64,000 nucleotides of DNA from JAFALK01 sp036500605 (GCA_036500605.1 DASYBU010000014.1:62001-126000); one strand, 5' to 3'; shown: positions 43,222-52,729, numbered from the stretch's first letter. The notes: generated from the sequence alone by a model not told the origin. Numbers and translations: made by a program.

Positions 43222-44574
43222 TCAATCAAGCCACTCGCGGGTCTCGATGTAGGCGCGCGAACGCAGCTCCTTGATCCAGTCCTGATAGGCCGCTTCGTAC
43301 TTCTGCTCGCGCAGCGCGGCACGCGCCTGTTCCTTGAGCTGCTTGATGTCGACTTCGGACTGGCGACGCTCCAGCACCTGCAGCAAGTGCACGCCAAAGC
43401 GCGAGGGGATCGGATCGGAGATGCCGTTGATCGGCAAAGCGTTCATGGCCTGCTCGAATTCGGGCACGAAATTGCCCGGCGAGGACCAGCCCAGATCGCC
43501 GCCCGAAGCCGCGCTGCCGTCCTCGGAATTGGCCTTGGCCAGTTCCTCGAAAGTGGCCTTGCCCGATTCGATCTCGCGCTTGAACTCGGCCAGGCGCAGC
43601 GAGGCCTGTTCCATCGTCAGCTGGGCCGAGGGGCGCAGCAGGATGTGGCGGGCATGGGTCTGGGTGATCTCGGTCAGCGAACTGGAACCCGAGCGCTCGA
43701 CCACCTTCAGCACGTGGAAGCCGGCGCCCGAACGCACGAGCTTGCCCAGCACCTGGCCGCTCTTGAGCCCCTTGACCGCATCGACGAGCAGGTCGGGCAG
43801 GCGCTCGACCGGACGCAGGCCGATCACACCACCCTGCTCCTTGTTGCTGTCTTCCGAGTATTGCTTGTTGACCTTGGTGAAGTCCTCACCGGCCAGTGCG
43901 GCCTTGAGCGCCGCTTCGGCACGCGCGTGACGCTCGGCCACTTGCTCGACCGTGGCGTTGTCGGGCACGGTGATCAGCACTTGCTGGATGTTGAGCTGGC
44001 CGCCGTTGGCGAGGGCCTCGCGACGCTTGGCAAGCCAGGCATCGACCTCGGCGTCGGTGATGCGGATGCGGCCCTGCACCTCGTGTTCACGCACGCGCTC
44101 GGTCATCATCTGGTCGCGCAGGTTCTCGCGGAAGCGCTTCAGGTCCATGCCGTCAACCTTGAGGCGCTCGATCAGCGCGGCCTGCGTCAGCTTGTTCTGC
44201 GTGGCCACATTGGCCACCACGCGGTCGAGCTCGGCTTCGTCGATCTTGTTGCCGTTCTCGCGCGCGAAGGTGACCATCGCGCGCTCGTCGATCAGGGCGT
44301 CAAGCGCCTGCTTCTGCAGCTCTTCGGTGGTGGGCTGCGTGCCGCCCTTGGCGCGGGCCTGCTGGCGCAGCTGCTCCATGCGGGCGGAGACCTCGCTGGC
44401 GGCCACGATGTCCTGGTTCACGACAGCGGCGATGTAGTCACCCGGCAGCAGCTTGGACTTGCTGCTGGCCACGATGGGTTCGGGATGCTGGGCAAAAACG
44501 GCCGGCGCGGCAACGGCCAAGGTGCAGGCGACACCCAGAAGGCGGGCAAGGGAGCGGAGCGACGAAGCGGTCAT
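43222..44574 (-). CDS. surA: Periplasmic chaperone and peptidyl-prolyl isomerase SurA
   Basis: The 450-residue protein has a signal peptide (MTASSLRSLARLLGVACTLAVAAPAVFA) and a SurA N-terminal domain. Two PpiC/parvulin-type domains follow, the first with 'LNIQQVLITVP' and the second with 'THARHILLRPSAQLT', and a C-terminal helix. SurA escorts unfolded outer-membrane proteins to the Bam complex and is needed for LptD assembly. The ATG at 44574 follows the lptD stop by only a few bases; a TTG at 44583 would overlap it. Cotranscribed with lptD and rsmA. Confidence 0.95.
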   Translation of the reverse strand: MTASSLRSLARLLGVACTLAVAAPAVFAQHPEPIVASSKSKLLPGDYIAAVVNQDIVAASEVSARMEQLRQQARAKGGTQPTTEELQKQALDALIDERAMVTFARENGNKIDEAELDRVVANVATQNKLTQAALIERLKVDGMDLKRFRENLRDQMMTERVREHEVQGRIRITDAEVDAWLAKRREALANGGQLNIQQVLITVPDNATVEQVAERHARAEAALKAALAGEDFTKVNKQYSEDSNKEQGGVIGLRPVERLPDLLVDAVKGLKSGQVLGKLVRSGAGFHVLKVVERSGSSSLTEITQTHARHILLRPSAQLTMEQASLRLAEFKREIESGKATFEELAKANSEDGSAASGGDLGWSSPGNFVPEFEQAMNALPINGISDPIPSRFGVHLLQVLERRQSEVDIKQLKEQARAALREQKYEAAYQDWIKELRSRAYIETREWLD

Positions 44575-44579
44575 GGGTC

Positions 44580-46931
44580 TCAATCAGAATTGGTCAAGCG
44601 GTCCGCGCTCAACTGTCGGTAACCGGGAATATTGTCCTTCAAGACGTGCAAGGCATTCGAGCCGAGCTGGGACAGGCCCACCAGCTCCAGTTGCAGCATC
44701 AGGCGTGTGTTGGTCTGCGAGAGACCCGTGGAGAGCCGCTCCACGCCCATGCGCATGACCCAGCAGCCGGCGTCGTACTCGACGCTCATGACCGAATCGG
44801 TCAGGCGCTTGTCCATCAGGCTGTACTGCACGCGGCCCGCGCTGTACCAGGCGCCGCCGCAACCGCCGCTCTTGGTGCGCGACTTGCCGAAGATCGGCCA
44901 TTGCCAGGCCACTTCGGCCTGCTCGGATTGGTCGCGCGCAAGCCGGTAGGCCACGCTGATCGTGCGGAAAGGCCCCGGCGAATAACGCGCCCGCAGGACG
45001 GAGCGCTCCGAGCGCCCGCTCTGCGAGTTGTACTGCATGGTGCCGTCGGCCCACCAAGCGTCGGTCAGGTGCACGGCGCTCAGCAGCAGCAGGTCGGAGA
45101 AGCGCTGCGTGGTCGGCGGGCTGCCGTCGGTCGTGATGCGCTGGCTGCTGAAGTTCATGCGCTGCACCACGCCCAGGCGCAGCACCTCGTCGCCCTGCTC
45201 GGCCCGAATCCAGCGGCTGATCGCGCCGAAGGTCAGCTGGTTGGCGTCGTTGACGCGGTCCACGCCGTTGAACTGGTTGTCCGAGTAGATCGAGTCGAAG
45301 TTGAAGTCCTTCGGTGCCGAATCGAAATTCGGGATGTCGTCCTGCGAGCGGTAAGGGGTCTTCACATACAGCAGGCGCGGCTCCAGCGTCTGGCGCAGGG
45401 CCTTGCCGAAGAGGCTGGTGTCGCGCTCGAAGACCCAGCCGTTGTCGAGGCTGAAGGTCGGGATCGTGCGGCTCATGTGCGTGCGGCCGTCGGCGCTCGC
45501 CTGGTCCAGCGCATAACTGGCCATGTTGACTGACAACCGAGGAATCAGCCACCAACCCGCGCCGCCCATCGGCACGCTGACATGGCCGAGCAGATGCACG
45601 CGCTGGCCGGTCTGCGTCTGCGTGGGCAGGGCATCGGGCGAGAGATCGAAGCGGTTGTATTCAGCCTCGACCGAACCTTCGAGTCGCGCCTTGCGGCCCC
45701 AGGGCGTGAAGCCGTCGAGCACCGCATCGTCCGCGGCGGTGGTCAGGCGGATGCCGACCTGCGGCGTGCGCTGGTACGGCGACAGGAACTGCACGGCCGG
45801 ATCGGTGCCTTGCAGCGCCTGCCATTGCTGAACGTGCATATAGGTCTGGATCTCGCCCCAGGAGAGCTCCTTGCGGCGCTCCAGGCCCGCGTCCGTCTCC
45901 AGCAGGCGCTGGGTGCGGCTTTGCAGGCGCTGCGGCATGTCCTTCCAGTAGTCGTCGTCGGAGACGCGCTCGCCCTTGACGTTGTAGCGCCAGCCGCTGC
46001 CCAGATCGCCTTCCTGCTTGAGGTTCACGTCCCAGCGCGAGCGGCCCGCCACCTGGTCATGCGGCAACAGATCGAGACCGACGGTGCCCGAGTGCTGCGG
46101 CTCGAGATAGCGGAACTCGGTGTCGAAGCCGGCGCCGCGCTTGGTCATGGCGAAAGGCGCGATCGTGGCGTCGCGGTTCGGCGCGATGTTCCAGTAGTAC
46201 GGGACGCCGAACTCAAAACCGCTGCGGTTGTCCAGGCCGATCGTCGGCGGCAGCCAGCCCGATTTGCGCTGGTTGTCGAGCGGGAAGCTCAAGGACGGCG
46301 CGGCCAGGATCGGCACGCCCAGGAAGCGCAGCACCGCGCCGCTGGCCACGCCCTGGTTGTTCTCGAAATCCATCGCCAGGCTGGTGGCCGTGATCTGCCA
46401 GTCGGGCGGCTTGTTGTCGACGACGGGGCAACTGCTGTAGGTGCCGTCCTCGGCGATCGCATGCTTGACGTCGAGGAACTGGATGCGCTTGGCATGGCCC
46501 GAGCCGCCGGTCAGCGAGAAGAAATAGGTCGGGCTGATGAACTCGCCCTCGAAGCGGCTCACGTAAAGCTGCACCTCGGGGCCGCTGAAGGTGTTGCCGG
46601 CGCGGCTCACCTGAACATGGCCGTTGGCCCGGGCCAGATCGGTCGCCTGGTCGTAGTTCAGCTTGTCGGATTTCAGCAGCAGCTCGCCGTAGCGCAGCTC
46701 CACGTCGCCCTCGCCGGTGGCGTTCTGGTCGACCTGGCTTTGCAGGCGCTGGGCGCTGATCGCCAGCGCCGGCTTCTGCTCGGGCTTGGCGTAGGTGCCG
46801 AGCTGACGTGCCGGCTTGAGCTTGAGCGGCTCGCTGTCGACGTCAGGCGGCCCGGCCTGCGCGCGCGCGGTCAGGCACAGCACGGCAAGCCAGAGCGGCG
46901 AGAGGGAATAGCGGAGGGGCTGGCGTGGCAC
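44580..46931 (-). CDS. lptD: LPS-assembly outer-membrane protein LptD
   Basis: The protein is about 783 residues. It has a signal peptide (PRQPLRYSLSPLWLAVLCLTARAQA) and an N-terminal beta-jellyroll (OstA/LptA-like: 'ELRYGELLLKSDKLNYDQAT', about 75-170). A long C-terminal 26-strand barrel follows. LptD works with LptE to insert lipopolysaccharide into the outer leaflet. Cysteines sit at TYSSCPVV, GGCGGAW and AGCWVMR, available for the family disulphides. A GTG at 46931 gives a normal signal peptide; an ATG at 47027 would add 32 unusual residues and lie six bases from the divergent start. I am sure of the gene and less so of its start. Confidence 0.93.
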   Translation of the reverse strand: MPRQPLRYSLSPLWLAVLCLTARAQAGPPDVDSEPLKLKPARQLGTYAKPEQKPALAISAQRLQSQVDQNATGEGDVELRYGELLLKSDKLNYDQATDLARANGHVQVSRAGNTFSGPEVQLYVSRFEGEFISPTYFFSLTGGSGHAKRIQFLDVKHAIAEDGTYSSCPVVDNKPPDWQITATSLAMDFENNQGVASGAVLRFLGVPILAAPSLSFPLDNQRKSGWLPPTIGLDNRSGFEFGVPYYWNIAPNRDATIAPFAMTKRGAGFDTEFRYLEPQHSGTVGLDLLPHDQVAGRSRWDVNLKQEGDLGSGWRYNVKGERVSDDDYWKDMPQRLQSRTQRLLETDAGLERRKELSWGEIQTYMHVQQWQALQGTDPAVQFLSPYQRTPQVGIRLTTAADDAVLDGFTPWGRKARLEGSVEAEYNRFDLSPDALPTQTQTGQRVHLLGHVSVPMGGAGWWLIPRLSVNMASYALDQASADGRTHMSRTIPTFSLDNGWVFERDTSLFGKALRQTLEPRLLYVKTPYRSQDDIPNFDSAPKDFNFDSIYSDNQFNGVDRVNDANQLTFGAISRWIRAEQGDEVLRLGVVQRMNFSSQRITTDGSPPTTQRFSDLLLLSAVHLTDAWWADGTMQYNSQSGRSERSVLRARYSPGPFRTISVAYRLARDQSEQAEVAWQWPIFGKSRTKSGGCGGAWYSAGRVQYSLMDKRLTDSVMSVEYDAGCWVMRMGVERLSTGLSQTNTRLMLQLELVGLSQLGSNALHVLKDNIPGYRQLSADRLTNSD

Positions 46932-47033
46932 GAAGAAAGCTGGGGAATTCTGGAGAGCAAACCCGCCGGATGCCGCGCAGGAAACGGGACTGGGCGCAAG
47001 CTTGGGCGGGTGGTTCGTAGAATTCATTATTCC

Positions 47034-47645
47034 ATGAGCACCACCCCCACCTCCTCCGCCCGCGAAGCTGTTGCCGCCCTGCTGCAATGGCAGCGCGATC
47101 ATCTGAACGAACCGCAGCCGCCGGGCGACGACGAAACCGCCCTGCGCGCCAGCCTGCAAGCCTTTGCCGCGGGCCGCGATTGGTCGCCCAAACAGCTCGG
47201 CTGGTGGGAGCACAGCGTCAAGGTCCTGTGCGCGAACGCGCTGGCCCAGCCGCAGATCGCCACGCAATCCGGCCAGCAAGGCTCACCGCTCGACGATCTG
47301 GCCCGGCTGCTGCGCGGCCCCGACCAGGCCTTCGAGGAGGCCGAGGAGCTCGACCTGGCGATCCGCTGGTGGGAGCAGGCCCGCAAGGCCGGCCTGCCGC
47401 TGGGCGAGGACTTTGGTGAGCTCTGGCAACAGTTCGAGTGGATCGCCTTGCTCCAGCATCTGCGTGCGCTCGGCCGGAATGTCGATCGCAGCGCCGAACG
47501 CAGCTCCGAATACAGCGCCGACCAGCCACTGCTGTGGGCCCATGCGATCAAGGTCGCCACGCGCTACATCCAGCTCTCGCCCTTGGCGGCGCTGTTGCAG
47601 GAGATTCAGGGCGGGCTGACCGAGACCGGCTTTACTTTGCGTTGA
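47034..47645 (+). CDS. AmgK-like sugar kinase remnant lacking catalytic core
   Basis: The 203-residue protein matches the C-terminal half of cell-wall-recycling kinase AmgK (usually near 340 residues): 'NALAQPQ', then 'LDDLARLLRGPDQAF', 'LAIRWWEQARKAGLP', 'FGELWQQFEWIALLQHLRALGR', and 'QPLLWAHAIKVATRYIQLSPLAALLQEI'. The N-lobe is absent. After NALAQPQ, where the HRDxxxxNLM catalytic loop and the DFQD motif should stand, only ~10 unrelated residues appear. It cannot be a working kinase in the AmgK way. AmgK genes commonly lie divergent to lptD, so this is the expected locus in decayed or repurposed form. Its 3' end overlaps the LysR gene by 14 bases. Confidence 0.78.
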   Translation: MSTTPTSSAREAVAALLQWQRDHLNEPQPPGDDETALRASLQAFAAGRDWSPKQLGWWEHSVKVLCANALAQPQIATQSGQQGSPLDDLARLLRGPDQAFEEAEELDLAIRWWEQARKAGLPLGEDFGELWQQFEWIALLQHLRALGRNVDRSAERSSEYSADQPLLWAHAIKVATRYIQLSPLAALLQEIQGGLTETGFTLR

Positions 47646-48645
47646 TCGTCTCGACGGGCGCGGCGGTGACTTCGGTTGCGGCTTCCGCGTTGCGATCGAT
47701 CCAGAGCTGCGTGCTGGTCTCGCAACCGGCTGCAGCCAGCCAGGGATCGCGGTCCTCGCCGCCGAAGACCTCAAGCAGGAAATCGAGGAACACGCGCGTG
47801 CGCGCCGGCACGTACTTGCGCGTCGGCATCGCCGCCCAGATCTTGTGCGAGTAAAGATGCCAGGCCGGCAGCACGCGCTCCAGGCCGTTTTCCATCAGCG
47901 CGTCCTCGATGATGAAGGATGGCAGGCCCGCAATGCCGAGGCCATGCAGGGCGGCGGCGTAATTGGTGTCTTGCGCCAAGGTGGAGAGCACGACGCGGCT
48001 CGCGGTCGGCACCTCGAACACTTCATCGCCGCGCCGCAGCTCGAAGCTGCGCAGCATCGCGGAGATCGGCGGCACCAGCGCGTTGTGGGTGTCCATGTCA
48101 CGCGGATGCTGAGGCCGGCCGCGCTTGGCCAAGTACTCGGGCGCGGCGCACATGATCACTTCGGTGCGGGCCAGCAGCCGCGCCACGAAGTCGCCATCGA
48201 GCGGCTTTCGGGTCACGATGATGCTGAGGTCGTAAGCCTCGTCCACCGTCTCGACCGCGCCCGGCGAATGCAGCTCCAGGCTCACCAGCGGGTACTTCTG
48301 GAAGAAACGCGGCAGGTGCTTGGCGAGCTGGTGCACGGCCACGGCCGGCGGCACCAGCACGCGCAGCAGGCCGCGCGGCTCGTTGGTGGCCGAGGTGGCC
48401 AGCGCCTGCGCCTCTTCCACATCACCGAGGATGCGGCGGGCGCGCTCCAGATAAGCCTCGCCGATCTCGGTCAGCGCAAGGCGCCGCGTGGTGCGGTTGA
48501 GCAGCCGCGCGCCGAGGTGCTCCTCGAGCTCGGCCACCAGCCGCGTGACCACCGCCGGCGCGAGATCCATGCCGCGCGCCGCCCCGGCAAAACTGCCTTC
48601 GTCGATCACGCGGACAAAGGTCCGCATGGCGCGCAACTGATCCAT
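47632..48645 (-). CDS. LysR-family transcription regulator
   Basis: The 337-residue protein has an N-terminal winged helix-turn-helix (MDQLRAMRTFVRVIDEGSFAGAARGMDLAPAVVTRLVAELEEHLG, about 1-45; key 'SFAGAAR'). The effector-binding domain (90-300) has the standard two-lobe layout. The C-terminal 35 residues are a variable tail. The gene upstream (M20 peptidase) lies on the same strand 14 bases before it, so the two are likely cotranscribed; the regulator may respond to a peptide or related small molecule. Target genes are not identified. Confidence 0.92.
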   Translation of the reverse strand: MDQLRAMRTFVRVIDEGSFAGAARGMDLAPAVVTRLVAELEEHLGARLLNRTTRRLALTEIGEAYLERARRILGDVEEAQALATSATNEPRGLLRVLVPPAVAVHQLAKHLPRFFQKYPLVSLELHSPGAVETVDEAYDLSIIVTRKPLDGDFVARLLARTEVIMCAAPEYLAKRGRPQHPRDMDTHNALVPPISAMLRSFELRRGDEVFEVPTASRVVLSTLAQDTNYAAALHGLGIAGLPSFIIEDALMENGLERVLPAWHLYSHKIWAAMPTRKYVPARTRVFLDFLLEVFGGEDRDPWLAAAGCETSTQLWIDRNAEAATEVTAAPVETINAK

Positions 48646-48659
48646 TAAAGCTGATCCAT

Positions 48660-50135
48660 TTACGGATGCGCCGCCATGACTTGAGCCACGGCCGCGGTCA
48701 GCCGTTTGCCATAAGGCACATGCAGGAACTCGTTCGGGCCGTGGGCATTGCTCTTCGGGCCCAGCACGCCGCAGACCATCATCTGCGCCTTGGGGAAGCC
48801 TTTTTGCAGCATGCTCATCAGCGGGATCGTGCCGCCCTGGCCGATGTAGCCGACCGGCTGGCCGAAGTGCGCCTCGCTGGCCGCGTTGAGCGCGGTCGAC
48901 AACCAGGGCGACAGCTCCGGCGTGTTCCAGCCCGTGGCGCCGAGCGCACCAGCGCGGCCATCGGGCACGAAGGTGACCTTGGCGTTGTAGGGCGCGTTGT
49001 CTTCGAGCAAGGCCTTGAGCTTGATCGAGGCCTCGTTGCCATCGACGAGCGGCGGCAGGCGCAGCGAGAGCTTGAAGGCCGTGTACGGGCGCAGCACATT
49101 GCCGGCGTTCTTGAGCTCGGGGAAGCCGTCGACGCCGACCACCGACAAGGTCGGACGCCAGGTGCGGTTCAAGAGGCCCTCGACCGGGTCAGTCGTGGTC
49201 GGCAGCACCGGGCCGCCGTCGGCGCCGCAAGCCCAGGGCATGCGCTTCCAGACCTCTTCCTTGAGGATGGCGGCCGTGGCGCGCGCCTGCTCGATGCGGG
49301 CGCCGGGGATTTCGCAATGGAAGCTCTCGGGCAGCAGGCGGCCGGTCTTGCTGTCTTCGAGGCGATCAAGCACCTGGCGCAGGATGCGGAAGCTCGAAGG
49401 CACGAGGCCCGAGGCGTCGCCCGAATGGATGCCTTCGGTCAGCACCTCGACCTTGAGCACGCCCGACACCATGCCGCGCAGGGAGGTCGTCAGCCAGAGC
49501 TGGTCGTAATTGCCGGCGCCCGAATCAAGGCAGACGACCAACGAGACATTGCCGAGGCGCTCCTTGAGCACCTCGATGTAAGCCGGCAGGTCGAACGAGC
49601 CCGATTCCTCGCAGGTCTCGATGATGCCCACGCAGCGCGGGCGCGGGATGCCTTGCTTGTCGAGCGCCATGATCGCGGTCAGCGAGGCGTAGACCGCGTA
49701 GCCGTCATCGGCGCCGCCGCGGCCGTAGAGCAGGCCGTTCTCGTACTTGGGCGTCCAGGGGCCGAGGTCGTTGCGCCAGCCGCTGAACTCGGGCTGCTTG
49801 TCCAGGTGGCCGTAGAGGACGATGGTGTCGTCACTCTGAGCCTTCGTGGCCGGCACCTCGAAGAAGATCACCGGCGTGCGGCCGGGCAGGCGGATCACTT
49901 CGAGCTTCAGGCCCGCGACCTTCTTGCTTTCGACCCAGGCGGCGGCATCGCGCAGCACTTTTTCGATATAGCCGTTGGCGGCCCAATCGGCATCGAACAT
50001 CGGGCTCTTGGCCGGAATGGCGATGTACTGGGTCAGGGCGGGGACGATTTCCTCATCCCAGACCTGGGCGGCGAACTCGCCCAGGGCGGTGGTTTCATCG
50101 CGCTGCAAAGGCAGCGAGGGGTCACGAGCGTTCAT
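48660..50135 (-). CDS. M20-family metallopeptidase
   Basis: The 491-residue protein has the M20 metal-binding pattern: H110 and D112 in LYGHLDKQPE, D143 in GRGGADDGY, and E176/E177 in IIETCEESGS as base and ligand. The bridging dimerisation domain sits at about 225-360. The late histidine is in NAHGPNEFLH near 465. It resembles the dipeptidase/carnosinase-like group. It has no signal peptide, so it acts in the cytoplasm on short peptides. It precedes the LysR gene on the same strand. Confidence 0.93.
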   Translation of the reverse strand: MNARDPSLPLQRDETTALGEFAAQVWDEEIVPALTQYIAIPAKSPMFDADWAANGYIEKVLRDAAAWVESKKVAGLKLEVIRLPGRTPVIFFEVPATKAQSDDTIVLYGHLDKQPEFSGWRNDLGPWTPKYENGLLYGRGGADDGYAVYASLTAIMALDKQGIPRPRCVGIIETCEESGSFDLPAYIEVLKERLGNVSLVVCLDSGAGNYDQLWLTTSLRGMVSGVLKVEVLTEGIHSGDASGLVPSSFRILRQVLDRLEDSKTGRLLPESFHCEIPGARIEQARATAAILKEEVWKRMPWACGADGGPVLPTTTDPVEGLLNRTWRPTLSVVGVDGFPELKNAGNVLRPYTAFKLSLRLPPLVDGNEASIKLKALLEDNAPYNAKVTFVPDGRAGALGATGWNTPELSPWLSTALNAASEAHFGQPVGYIGQGGTIPLMSMLQKGFPKAQMMVCGVLGPKSNAHGPNEFLHVPYGKRLTAAVAQVMAAHP

Positions 50136-50183
50136 GTGCGGCTCCTGTTTGGAGAAGCTCGCAGTTTAATTCCCGCCCACGCC

Positions 50184-51047
50184 CTAGAACTTGTCCTTTA
50201 ACCACGCCCCCAGCCGGGCAAAGACCTGGTCCTTCTCGGGCTCGTTGAAGATCTCGTGGAAGAAGGGCTCGAAGCAGTGATGGCGCAAGGCGCCGGCCGG
50301 TGCAGCTTCGGCAAAGGCCGCGCTGCCTGCAGGCGCCACGCATTGATCGCTACCGCCCCAAAGCAGCAGGGTCGGCAAGACCCAGTCAGCGGCATGCTGA
50401 CGCACCAACTCACCGGCATCGACGATCCAGCGCGCGAGCATGGGCGTGACGCGGTTGTGGACTTGCGGGTCGGCCTGGTAGGCCTGGACCACGGCGGGGT
50501 CGCGGCAGATCCAGCTGGGCTTGAGGCCGTTGCCGACCGCCAGATGCGGCGCCAGACGGCGTCCGAGGTAGAGCTGCAAGGCCTGCCAGCTCGACAGGCC
50601 GGCATCAAGCGCCGGGGAAGACAGGATCAGGCCGTCGACCGGGCGGAACCAGCTCGGCAGGGCTCCCGCTGAATTGGCCGTCAGCCCGCCCGCGACGAAA
50701 CGCGCCGCGACGAGGCCACCCATGCTGTGTCCCAGCAAAAGCAGCCGGCCGGCGTTGAGGCTCGGCTCCTCGCGCAGCGCATCGATCACATGGGCCAGAT
50801 CGTTGAGAAAGGCCTCGGGGTTCGGGATGTCGCCACGCGGGCCGCCGGAGGCGCCGTGGCCGCGCTGGTCATGGCCGACGACGTTCCAGCCGAGGGCATT
50901 GAGCCGCGTGGCCACGGGGTCATAACGGCCAATGTGCTCGCCAAGTCCGTGCACGATCAGGATGGTGCCGCGCGGTGCGGCGGGGCCGAGTTGACGCCAC
51001 TGGCGCCAGTGCAGGGGCAGGCCATCCCCGGTGCTCAAAGTTCGCAT
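50184..51047 (-). CDS. Alpha/beta hydrolase, monoacylglycerol-lipase-like
   Basis: The 287-residue protein has the serine hydrolase pattern: oxyanion-region HGLGEHIGRYD, nucleophile elbow LLGHSMGGLVA, an acidic residue in 'WGGSDQCV' and a late histidine in 'ALRHHCFEPFFHEIFNE'. The wording fits the Hydrolase_4 lysophospholipase/monoacylglycerol lipase group. It would split acyl esters in the cytoplasm. The ATG at 51047 gives the usual short N-terminus; an ATG at 51071 adds eight residues. The 48 bases to the M20 gene contain no clear signal. Confidence 0.88.
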   Translation of the reverse strand: MRTLSTGDGLPLHWRQWRQLGPAAPRGTILIVHGLGEHIGRYDPVATRLNALGWNVVGHDQRGHGASGGPRGDIPNPEAFLNDLAHVIDALREEPSLNAGRLLLLGHSMGGLVAARFVAGGLTANSAGALPSWFRPVDGLILSSPALDAGLSSWQALQLYLGRRLAPHLAVGNGLKPSWICRDPAVVQAYQADPQVHNRVTPMLARWIVDAGELVRQHAADWVLPTLLLWGGSDQCVAPAGSAAFAEAAPAGALRHHCFEPFFHEIFNEPEKDQVFARLGAWLKDKF

Positions 51048-51119
51048 GGCGCCCAGTGTAGGCAGGCCCATGCCGGGCCCGCTACGGGGTTCGCCCTTTG
51101 CCCGAACGTTCGGTAAAGA

Positions 51120-51878
51120 TTACCCAGAAATCTTGCCCAGCGCGGCCTCGGCATTGGCGATGGCTTCGCGGTGCAGATTGCGCGAATGCGCCGTGCTCAA
51201 GCGCGCATCCTTCAGCACCTGCTCGAGCACGGGGCGCGCTTCGGCGGCCCGGCCTTGGGCGACGAGCCAGCAACCCCAGGCGCTGTTCGTGGCGATGCCG
51301 CCGTGGCGTGTCAGTGCAAGTTGGAAGGCAGCCTCGGCCTGGTCGGGCGCCACCTCGGCGGCCAGTTCGGCATAGAGCAAAGCCAGTTCGCCGGTCTGGC
51401 GCTCGGGCTGCGCCTGCAGCAAGCGGCCCAGCGTGGCCCAGGCTTCACCCGGCTGCTTCAGCGCGTATTGCGTACGCGCCAAACCCAGCAAGGCCTCGGG
51501 ATCATTGGCAAACACGCCATGTGCGCAGGCCTGGAAATGCGGCAGCGCCTCGGCCGCTCGGCCCGCGCCATACAAGGCCTGAGCCAGGCGCAGGCGGTTG
51601 CCCATCGAAGGCGTTTGCTCCAGCGCCCGTTCGGCCTCGCGCAGTTCGCGGCCCGGGTCGATCATCGACTTGAAAGCCGCGCCGGTCTTGCGCACGACGC
51701 GGCTGTTGCGCTGCTCGGGCAAATATTCGGCGAAGAAATAAATCAGGCTGCCCAGGAACGGAAAGGCGAGCAGCACGAACAGCCAGACCATATTGCGGCC
51801 GGTGCGGACCGCGTGGATCGCGAAGAAGATGGCAATCGCGATGTAGAGAAGGCCGAGCAGTGGCATGGAGACAATCAA
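51120..51878 (-). CDS. Membrane-anchored TPR-like protein
   Basis: The 252-residue protein has two N-terminal helices (about 4-22 and 28-48) resembling the PLDc_N membrane anchor ('LLAFPFLGSLIYFFAE'). A row of helix pairs with TPR-like spacing follows from 75 to 245 ('RLRLAQALYGAGRAAEALPHF', 'ALLGLARTQYALKQPGEAWATL'). Such proteins serve as inner-membrane scaffolds. A second ATG four codons in is possible. It comes 68 bases after bdhA on the same strand. Confidence 0.82.
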   Translation of the reverse strand: MIVSMPLLGLLYIAIAIFFAIHAVRTGRNMVWLFVLLAFPFLGSLIYFFAEYLPEQRNSRVVRKTGAAFKSMIDPGRELREAERALEQTPSMGNRLRLAQALYGAGRAAEALPHFQACAHGVFANDPEALLGLARTQYALKQPGEAWATLGRLLQAQPERQTGELALLYAELAAEVAPDQAEAAFQLALTRHGGIATNSAWGCWLVAQGRAAEARPVLEQVLKDARLSTAHSRNLHREAIANAEAALGKISG

Positions 51879-51946
51879 CCGTGAAGCAGGCCGGCAGTTT
51901 AGGGCCGCCGGCCTTGCCCGTGCCCGTGTCCCGTGCCCGTCCGCGC

Positions 51947-52729
51947 TTACTGCATGAACCAGCCGTGGCTCACCACCAGCGATTGGCCGGTCAGCGCATT
52001 CGTCGGGAAGGCCGCGAACAGCAGGGCCACGCGGGCCACGTCTTCGGTGGTGGTGAACTCGCCGTCGACGGTCTCCTTGAGCATGACCTTCTTGATCACG
52101 TCGTCTTCGCTGATGCCCAGCGTCTTGGCCTGCTCGGGGATCTGCTTCTCGACCAGCGGCGTGCGCACGAAGCCGGGGCAGATCACATTGGCGCGCACGC
52201 CGTGCTTGGCGCCTTCCTTGGCGACCGTCTTGGCCAAGCCGATCAGGCCGTGCTTGGCCGTCACATACGGCGCCTTGAGCAGCGAGGCTTCCTTGCTGTG
52301 CACCGAGCCCATGTAGATGATGCTGCCGCCGCGGCCCTGCGCATACATGTGCTTGATGCAGGCCTTGGTGGTCAGGAAGGCACCGTCGAGATGGATCGCC
52401 AGCATCTTCTTCCAGTCGGCGAACTCGAACTCCTCGACCGGATGCACGATCTGGATGCCGGCATTGCTGATCAGGATGTCGATGCCGCCGAAGGCCGCCA
52501 CGCCGGCTTCGACGCTGGCGTTGACCTGCTCTTCGTTCGTCACGTCCACGGCCACGCCGATGGCCTGGCCGCCGCTGGCCTTGATCTCGGCAGCGGTGGC
52601 GTCAGCGGCGGCCTGGTTCAGGTCGGCGATCACGATCTTGGCGCCTTCCTGCGCGAACATGACGGCGATCTCCTTGCCGATGCCGCTGGCCGAGCCGGTG
52701 ATGTAGGCGACTTTGTCTTTCAATTGCAT
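51947..52729 (-). CDS. bdhA: D-3-hydroxybutyrate dehydrogenase
   Basis: The 260-residue SDR enzyme has TGSASGIG (11-18) for NAD binding and catalytic residues S142, Y155 and K159 (YVTAK). The sequence closely follows bacterial BDH ('HGWFMQ' tail, 'GFVRTPLVEKQIPEQA' loop). It converts D-3-hydroxybutyrate and acetoacetate, the step after polyhydroxybutyrate depolymerisation. The neighbouring acetoacetate decarboxylase uses the product, and the patatin upstream may supply substrate, so the three genes look like a ketone-body/PHB unit. Confidence 0.93.
   Translation of the reverse strand: MQLKDKVAYITGSASGIGKEIAVMFAQEGAKIVIADLNQAAADATAAEIKASGGQAIGVAVDVTNEEQVNASVEAGVAAFGGIDILISNAGIQIVHPVEEFEFADWKKMLAIHLDGAFLTTKACIKHMYAQGRGGSIIYMGSVHSKEASLLKAPYVTAKHGLIGLAKTVAKEGAKHGVRANVICPGFVRTPLVEKQIPEQAKTLGISEDDVIKKVMLKETVDGEFTTTEDVARVALLFAAFPTNALTGQSLVVSHGWFMQ

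Noticed and set aside
47034..47645. Full AmgK hidden by a frameshift
   Set aside because: Other frames upstream of 47290 carry no kinase motifs, and the space to the lptD start is too short for the missing half.
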